12,879 nt of DNA. Source: JAQBDA01 sp032124675 (GTDB lineage Bacteria > Chloroflexota > Anaerolineae > Anaerolineales > UBA4823). The notes beneath the pieces are model-generated. The model worked only from the letters and a program-made list of their open reading frames with translations. It made no database searches and was not told the DNA's origin. Shown here piece after piece: positions 7,992 to 12,879 of the stretch; position 1 is the stretch's first letter, and every line of letters starts with the position of its first letter. A program made the position numbers and the translations under genes. The stretch lies in contig JAQBDA010000033.1 in assembly GCA_032124675.1 (NCBI GenBank), forward strand, positions 1-12,879, written 5' to 3'.

Positions 7992-7995
<4 letters not shown>
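7258..7995 (+). CDS. arsM: Arsenite S-adenosylmethionine methyltransferase (ArsM)
   Basis: A 245-residue class I methyltransferase. SAM-binding motif I is VLDLGSGAGVD (72-82), with motif II IGVDMTPEM (97-105). The cysteines expected of ArsM are present: C57 (LGCGLPT), C145 (LSNCVINL) and C195 (WAGCVAG), which bind As(III) as thiolates. An additional pair of doublets, C26-C27 and C33-C34, lies near the N-terminus. The enzyme adds methyl groups to arsenite to give methylated, often volatile, products in the cytoplasm. The protein is short because it lacks the extra C-terminal region of longer ArsM enzymes. GGAG lies 4 nt before the chosen ATG; Met3 is an alternative start. It overlaps the next gene by 4 nt (ATGA), so the two are co-translated. 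Confidence 0.93.
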
Positions 7996-8860
<865 letters not shown>

Positions 8861-10501
8861 TCAGGGGTCCTGGTTTGCGTGGGTAGCTTCGCGGATCAGC
8901 CGAACCAGGGTGGTGAGGTTGTTGAGCACATCAGCCAGGAAGAGCAGGGCGGTGCCCCTGGGCAAGCCATAGACGGGCAAACGCTTCAAGCCCCACGCTT
9001 CGAAGGTGGCGTTGCGGGCTTCCACCGCATTGCGTGCCCGGTGATAGAGAGCCTTCCAGGAGGTACTGCCCACCGGGAGATCGCGGACCAGACGGATGGA
9101 ACCGTCCGGAAACCGCTCTCCCAGGTTGATCACGCGACCATGCGGGTGGGTAGGAGCTTGATAGGGGCAGTCTGGGGGTGGATACTCGACCGCCGGGAGC
9201 AGAACCTGGGGCTCAGCCCCATACAAGCAAGCCTGTTGGCAGAACCATTTGCTGCGCTGGCGCTGGCGGTCATAACCATTGCTGACCAGGCGGTAGCCAT
9301 AGGGGCAGAGGGGGCGTCCACAGTGATCATAGCCGCGCAAGGGCCATTGCGCTGCGTTCTTGTCGCTGTCGTGACTGCGTAGAGCCACCACCCGGCGGGC
9401 CTGCAGGTGCTCATAGATGGCGTGCAGAAAAACCGCATAGCCCAGCCCGGCATCGCCCGCCACGGCGTCGACCTGCAGGTCCGGATAATGCTCCCCCAGC
9501 TGCAGCAGCAAAGCCGTCGCAGGCACTTCTTCGCGCTGGTTGGCTGGCAGCACATCATCCAGCAGGGTGAGGCTGAAACGCCGTTGGCGGTCAGCCAACT
9601 GCAGGGGCAGGCTGCGGTAACCGAAGAACCCCTCGCCTTCCTGGTCGTCATGCTGATTGTCGCCGCTGTACCAGACGAAGCGCGCCTGCGGATCGAGCGG
9701 GGCGGCTCGGCGGCACAATTGCGCACAACGGCGCTCGTCACAGGCACAGCCGCGCCCCCCGTTCTCCTGGGCCGGGCAGGGGCGCGGCGCAGGCTGATAA
9801 CAGCGCTGGTTCACTTGCTGGCAGCGCATCCGCGAGGCGGCATTGTGGATCTGCCCGTCGGGGCAGAGCAAGGCTTGCTGCCAGGCTCCTGCACTCAGCA
9901 CACCACTCTCGCGGATCAGGGCGACCGACTGGGCCAGGAGTTGATTGAGCTCCTGCACGGCCACGGCGATCCACCTCTCGCCCTGTTCCACCGATACCAT
10001 TTCACCGCACCGGGTGCTGTTTTCACCCAGCGTGGTCAGGAAGTAGCGCAGACCTCCTTCGCTCGGGTACACCCCCGGCCGAAAACCAAAGCGTTGGGCA
10101 TAATCGGCATAGCGCCGCTTGGCCAGGTTGCGCAGCGTCTCCGCCCGGCTCCAGTTGCGGCTCAGCTGCCACATCGTCAGCAAGAATAGGGAGACCGGGT
10201 CAAAGGGCACCTGACCCTGAGCCGAGGTCCAACCCAGGCGCTCAGCCAGCACATCGCGCAACCCACTAAAATCGACCAGGCGCAGCAATAGGTCGAAATC
10301 TTCCCCCTGCTCCGGCCCGGTCAGATCAGCCAGCTCTTCTGCTCCCAGATACACATACCGGGAGCGGTAACGTTTCTTCGGTGAGGCGGGCGTGTGGGCC
10401 GGAGTAGGCCAGCCCAGGGGCAGACGCTGCTGCAGTGCTGCCAGGCTACAATGGCGGACAAAGTCTTTGTCTTGGGCACGGGTCTGTTCCGGTCTAGCCA
10501 T
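8861..10501 (-). CDS. DDE-type transposase with cysteine-rich insertion
   Basis: A 546-residue protein. Residues 98-160 form the helical N-terminal block common to IS4/IS5-like transposases (FDPVSLFLLTMWQLS, then YADYAQRFGF). Candidate catalytic residues are D215 (LCPDGQIHN), D350 (DAVAGDAGLGY) and E494 (RARNAVEARNATFE, with the Y/R context typical of the third acidic residue). Between the first two, C227-C263 carries seven cysteines, and five more lie at 394-445 (CGRPLCPYG, CQQAC, DCPY), suggesting zinc-binding modules. A hydrophobic C-terminal helix follows the Glu motif. The ATG overlaps the sigma-factor stop by 8 nt (ATGGCTAG) with GGAGG 5 nt upstream. It would cut and join the terminal repeats. 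The family name is uncertain; the transposase role is well supported by the repeats. Confidence 0.88.
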   Translation of the reverse strand: MARPEQTRAQDKDFVRHCSLAALQQRLPLGWPTPAHTPASPKKRYRSRYVYLGAEELADLTGPEQGEDFDLLLRLVDFSGLRDVLAERLGWTSAQGQVPFDPVSLFLLTMWQLSRNWSRAETLRNLAKRRYADYAQRFGFRPGVYPSEGGLRYFLTTLGENSTRCGEMVSVEQGERWIAVAVQELNQLLAQSVALIRESGVLSAGAWQQALLCPDGQIHNAASRMRCQQVNQRCYQPAPRPCPAQENGGRGCACDERRCAQLCRRAAPLDPQARFVWYSGDNQHDDQEGEGFFGYRSLPLQLADRQRRFSLTLLDDVLPANQREEVPATALLLQLGEHYPDLQVDAVAGDAGLGYAVFLHAIYEHLQARRVVALRSHDSDKNAAQWPLRGYDHCGRPLCPYGYRLVSNGYDRQRQRSKWFCQQACLYGAEPQVLLPAVEYPPPDCPYQAPTHPHGRVINLGERFPDGSIRLVRDLPVGSTSWKALYHRARNAVEARNATFEAWGLKRLPVYGLPRGTALLFLADVLNNLTTLVRLIREATHANQDP

Positions 10502-11192
10502 GGCGCCCTCCCCGGCGGCGCAGCCAGGCCTGGGCTACTTCTTCCGCCCACGCGTATTCCTGCTGGCTGTGCCGTCGCAGCAGGGTGCGCAGTTCCTGGC
10601 TTTGGGCTGGATGGCGCAGCCAGACCAGCGCTTCCTCCTGCAGCTGCCGCACTCGCTCCCCGCTGAGACCTACCACCTGGCCCATCTCCGTCAGCGTCTG
10701 CCACGATTGTCCGCCCAGCTCGTAGCGTACCTCGATCACCCAGCGCAGCCGACACGGCAAACGACCCACCATCTTCTGCAGACAGGTCCGCACCTCCTGT
10801 TCGGCCACCCGCTGCTGAGGTCCCGATTCCCAGTGCCGGAAGAACACGCCCCACTCCCGGAGGGCATGCGCTCGCTGATTGGCCTGGCAATGATCCTTGA
10901 CCGCTGCCCAGATTTGGTGCACAATTGCCGGGTAGGCATAGGTCGAAAACTGGTTGCCCCGCTGTGGATCAAAGCCCGCAATCGCTCGCCACAACCCGAT
11001 CCGTCCGGCCTGGACCGCTTCCTCTTCGGGCAGATCACCCAGGTTTTGGCGATTGACCGCATAGCAGACCAGTCCTTCGTGCCTGGCCATGAGCAGCTCG
11101 AGACTGTCCTTACAACCCCCTTGGGCTTGCTCAAATAGTCTGGCCTCGGGAGGCAACCCGAGGCCAGATTTCCATCTCCGTTCTTTTTTCAT
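10494..11192 (-). CDS. Transposon-encoded sigma-70-family factor
   Basis: A 232-residue protein. Region 2 spans about 33-100: LLMARHEGLVCYAVNR, then EAVQAGRIGLWRAIAGFDP and FSTYAYPAIVHQIW, matching the core-binding and promoter-melting segments including the aromatic residues. Region 4 spans about 140-207 with a helix-turn-helix (WQTLTEMGQVVGLSGERVRQ, then LQEEALVWL). A middle part (101-139) stands in for region 3; there is no region 1.1. It should bind core RNA polymerase and direct it to particular promoters. It lies wholly inside the inverted repeats, first in an operon with the transposase, so it is element cargo rather than a host gene. AGGAG lies 7 nt before ATG. Its likely target is the element's own right-end promoter. 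It may instead have become a DNA-binding transposition accessory; sequence cannot tell these apart. Confidence 0.85.
   Translation of the reverse strand: MKKERRWKSGLGLPPEARLFEQAQGGCKDSLELLMARHEGLVCYAVNRQNLGDLPEEEAVQAGRIGLWRAIAGFDPQRGNQFSTYAYPAIVHQIWAAVKDHCQANQRAHALREWGVFFRHWESGPQQRVAEQEVRTCLQKMVGRLPCRLRWVIEVRYELGGQSWQTLTEMGQVVGLSGERVRQLQEEALVWLRHPAQSQELRTLLRRHSQQEYAWAEEVAQAWLRRRGGRHG
11139..11168. repeat. 12-bp perfect hairpin inside the sigma-factor coding start
   Basis: TCTGGCCTCGGG (11139-11150) and CCCGAGGCCAGA (11157-11168) pair perfectly across a 6-nt loop. In the mRNA the stem covers about codons 9-18. There is no T tract. It should be very stable and could slow translation or stop read-through transcripts from being translated. 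Confidence 0.8.
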
Positions 11193-11193
11193 C

Positions 11194-11226
11194 GCGTATC
11201 TCCTTTCTTTTGTCTTCGAGATACGC
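11194..11226 (-). promoter_or_regulatory. Leader hairpin partly masking the sigma-factor ribosome site
   Basis: In the minus-strand mRNA GCGTATCTC pairs perfectly with GAGATACGC (9 bp, 15-nt loop). The 3' arm contains the GAG of the AGGAG Shine-Dalgarno and ends one base before the ATG. It can work as a translation brake or, as DNA, as an operator dyad. Confidence 0.7.
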
Positions 11227-11263
11227 TCATCTTGTCACATTTTTCCCCTTTTGGCGGGGTTGA

Positions 11264-11360
<97 letters not shown>

Positions 11361-11390
11361 CACGTTAACACGAAATGGAGGGGTAATTAC

Positions 11391-11999
11391 ATGAACACTC
11401 ACCGTGCAACCCACTTGCCATTGTGTTTGGCACTAACAATTACATTGCATTTCCTGACCAATTGCAGCTCTGGCACATCTACTCAGGTGCTGCAGACGAA
11501 CCCAACTCCAACTGCAACACCTACAAAAGCACCGCAGTCCCAACCGGAACCTACTCAAGCACCACCTCCTTCTCCCTGCGAGGGATTGAGTGGAGAGATC
11601 GAGCTGCAAATCCTGGTTGGACCCGCTGATGCCGTGGGGCTTACTCCAAAAACCGCCGGCTTCATACCATTTTCTGTGACCGGTAGCGCCCCACCCTACA
11701 CCATCAGCGGCAGTGGTCCTATAAACTACCAGGAAACGCTGACAGAAAATTGGGGGACCTATACGGTTTATATGGATCTGGACACTACTCTGGACGGTGA
11801 ATGCAGCGATACCAATGGTGCAGGAATACTACACGCAGCCCTTACCTTGTCCGGGTCACAAATGGTTGAGGTGCGTTCGGATGGTTTCAACCAGGATTAT
11901 CCCTGGCAAGGGACCGATATACGCTCGATGGATTTCCCACTGCAAGATGGAGCTGAAGCTCAGGGTGAGGGCTGGGTATGCGTTCTGCACATCGAATGA
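11391..11999 (+). CDS. Putative secreted lipoprotein of unknown function
   Basis: A 202-residue protein with an N-terminal hydrophobic segment (about 9-22) and a lipobox-like LTNC ending at C25, the likely lipid-modified residue; Asn at -1 is unusual but tolerated. Residues 26-61 are a Thr/Pro/Gln-rich linker of the kind that holds a domain away from the membrane. The remainder (63-202) looks beta-rich, with Gly/Ser/Thr repeats and three cysteines (C63, C138, C197). I recognise no family. GGAGGGG (11377-11383) sits 7 nt before this ATG, and a strong promoter lies about 50 nt upstream, so longer readings into the transposon end are rejected. The neighbouring arsM-sigZ operon is on the same strand, but its own promoter argues for separate control. 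Confidence 0.8.
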   Translation: MNTHRATHLPLCLALTITLHFLTNCSSGTSTQVLQTNPTPTATPTKAPQSQPEPTQAPPPSPCEGLSGEIELQILVGPADAVGLTPKTAGFIPFSVTGSAPPYTISGSGPINYQETLTENWGTYTVYMDLDTTLDGECSDTNGAGILHAALTLSGSQMVEVRSDGFNQDYPWQGTDIRSMDFPLQDGAEAQGEGWVCVLHIE

Positions 12000-12018
12000 C
12001 ATGATCCCCAGATAACCA

Positions 12019-12780
12019 TCAGATTATCAAAGTCACCGGGCAGTGGTCTGATCCAAGAATATCGTCATGGATGATGACATCTACAACAGATGTCATCAGA
12101 CTCTCTGATACGAGATAGTAATCCAGGCGCCACCCGATATTACGCTGGCGAGCATTCAGACGATACGTCCACCACGTGTACTGGACACGCTCCGGATACA
12201 ACTCTCGATAGGCGTCTGCAAAGCCCTGCTCTAGATAGCGGTCGACCCAGGCCCGTTCGACAGGCATAAAACCAGACGTATTCACGTTCTGTTTCGGATT
12301 GCGCAGATCGATCTCATTATGCGCGGTATTGAAATCGCCTGTAAGTATAATTCTCTCCCCCTCCGCATGCATCCGGTCGCATTGTTCCAGCAGCTCAGCA
12401 TAAAAACTCAGCTTGTAATCCAGCCGATTGTGATCACGCTGACCGTTCGGAAAATAGATATTGTACAACCAGAAGGACGGGTAGCGTGTTGCGATCAGCC
12501 GTCCCTCGCTGTCGAATTCTTCCAGCCCTAAACCGGTGCGTATCTCGATGGGCTGTTCCCGCGTGAATGTGAGCACGCCGCTGTATCCCGGGCGCAGGGC
12601 AGAATTCCAGACCGCCTGGTAGCCGCCTAATGCAGATAATTGTTCGTCGGTTACCTGTTCGGGGCGAGCCTTGATTTCTTGCAGGCAGATGACATCCGCC
12701 TGCTGGCTGGCCAGCCACTCCAGGATTCCCTTATTTATGGCTGCGCGCAGACCGTTGACATTCCAGGTGATGATTTTCAA
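12019..12780 (-). CDS. xthA: Exodeoxyribonuclease III (AP endonuclease)
   Basis: A 253-residue member of the exonuclease III / EEP family. Motifs appear in order: WNVNG (6-10, N7), LQEIK (33-37, metal-binding E35), YFPNG (109-113, Y109), GDFN (148-151, D149 and N151), GWRLDYYL (216-223, D220) and GSDHCP (243-248, catalytic D245-H246). All catalytic positions are kept and the length is normal. It cleaves the backbone 5' of abasic sites and removes 3'-blocking groups in base-excision repair in the cytoplasm. It is convergent with the lipoprotein gene, their stops 19 nt apart. No strong terminator is seen between them. The ribosome site is weak (AAAGGGAT about 14 nt upstream). No link to the neighbours is evident; it looks like a housekeeping gene. 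Confidence 0.95.
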   Translation of the reverse strand: MKIITWNVNGLRAAINKGILEWLASQQADVICLQEIKARPEQVTDEQLSALGGYQAVWNSALRPGYSGVLTFTREQPIEIRTGLGLEEFDSEGRLIATRYPSFWLYNIYFPNGQRDHNRLDYKLSFYAELLEQCDRMHAEGERIILTGDFNTAHNEIDLRNPKQNVNTSGFMPVERAWVDRYLEQGFADAYRELYPERVQYTWWTYRLNARQRNIGWRLDYYLVSESLMTSVVDVIIHDDILGSDHCPVTLII

Positions 12781-12839
12781 GCCGATCCCTTTCTATGTTA
12801 AAATTTTAGGACCTACGCAGTTGGTGAGATGACGGGGTG

Positions 12840-12865
12840 TTTTGGGGGGGATAGCCCGCCCAAAA
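12840..12865. repeat. G/C-rich hairpin at the right edge
   Basis: TTTTGGG-G-GGG (12840-12850) pairs with CCC-G-CCCAAAA (12855-12865) around a 4-nt loop, with a single G-G mismatch. Upstream of xthA in an otherwise gene-free 100 bp. It may be the edge of a second repeat or mobile element that continues outside the window. Confidence 0.45.
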
Positions 12866-12879
12866 ACCCCCAAATTAAC

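Noticed and set aside
10321..10890. A 189-codon minus-strand frame overlapping the sigma and transposase genes
   Set aside because: It is a shifted reading of the sigma gene, rich in Pro, Ala and Gly, with no motif; the sigma frame shows regions 2 and 4.

Overview
The window most resembles a chromosomal accessory region of a Gram-negative-like or monoderm environmental bacterium, probably Chloroflexota (Anaerolineae-type). This is an inference from protein style: a very large secreted multicopper oxidase, a PAS/HisKA_3 kinase with a NarL-type partner, an ArsM/SigZ pair, and a small degenerate protein of a kind I associate with that phylum. No rRNA, tRNA or CRISPR array is visible, so the assignment stays tentative.

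Layout. (1) 1-3778, minus: a secreted multicopper oxidase of more than 1,259 residues, cut by the left window edge, with all copper motifs intact and a fibronectin-III-like segment after the last one. (2) 3886-4242, minus: a stand-alone pseudo-receiver protein lacking the phosphorylation residues, upstream of the oxidase and possibly in its operon. (3) 4501-6571, minus: a two-component system (kinase, then LuxR/NarL response regulator) with a good promoter, a 13-bp dyad touching its -35 box, and a downstream terminator. (4) 6572-7257: an intergenic region holding the kinase promoter, a probable decayed small gene and the arsM promoter. (5) 7258-8546, plus: arsM (arsenite methyltransferase) overlapping by 4 nt an ECF sigma factor of the SigZ type with a cysteine-rich tail. 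(6) 8601-11294: a 2,694-bp insertion element with 18-bp perfect terminal inverted repeats and a 5-bp TTTCT duplication. It carries on the minus strand a sigma-70-family factor overlapping a DDE-type transposase by 8 nt. (7) 11310-11999, plus: a promoter/terminator composite, then a lipoprotein of unknown function. (8) 12019-12780, minus: exodeoxyribonuclease III (xth). The last 80 bases hold a strong G/C-rich hairpin.

The most unusual system is the insertion element. It carries its own sigma factor, translationally coupled to the transposase, plus two strong hairpins around the sigma start codon, one of which includes part of the Shine-Dalgarno sequence. I infer an element that supplies its own transcription specificity and damps translation from read-through transcripts. 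It landed just downstream of the arsM-sigZ operon, apparently between that operon and its terminator. The left part (kinase, regulator, pseudo-receiver, oxidase) looks like a regulated extracellular metal or phenol oxidation module; that functional link rests on gene order only.
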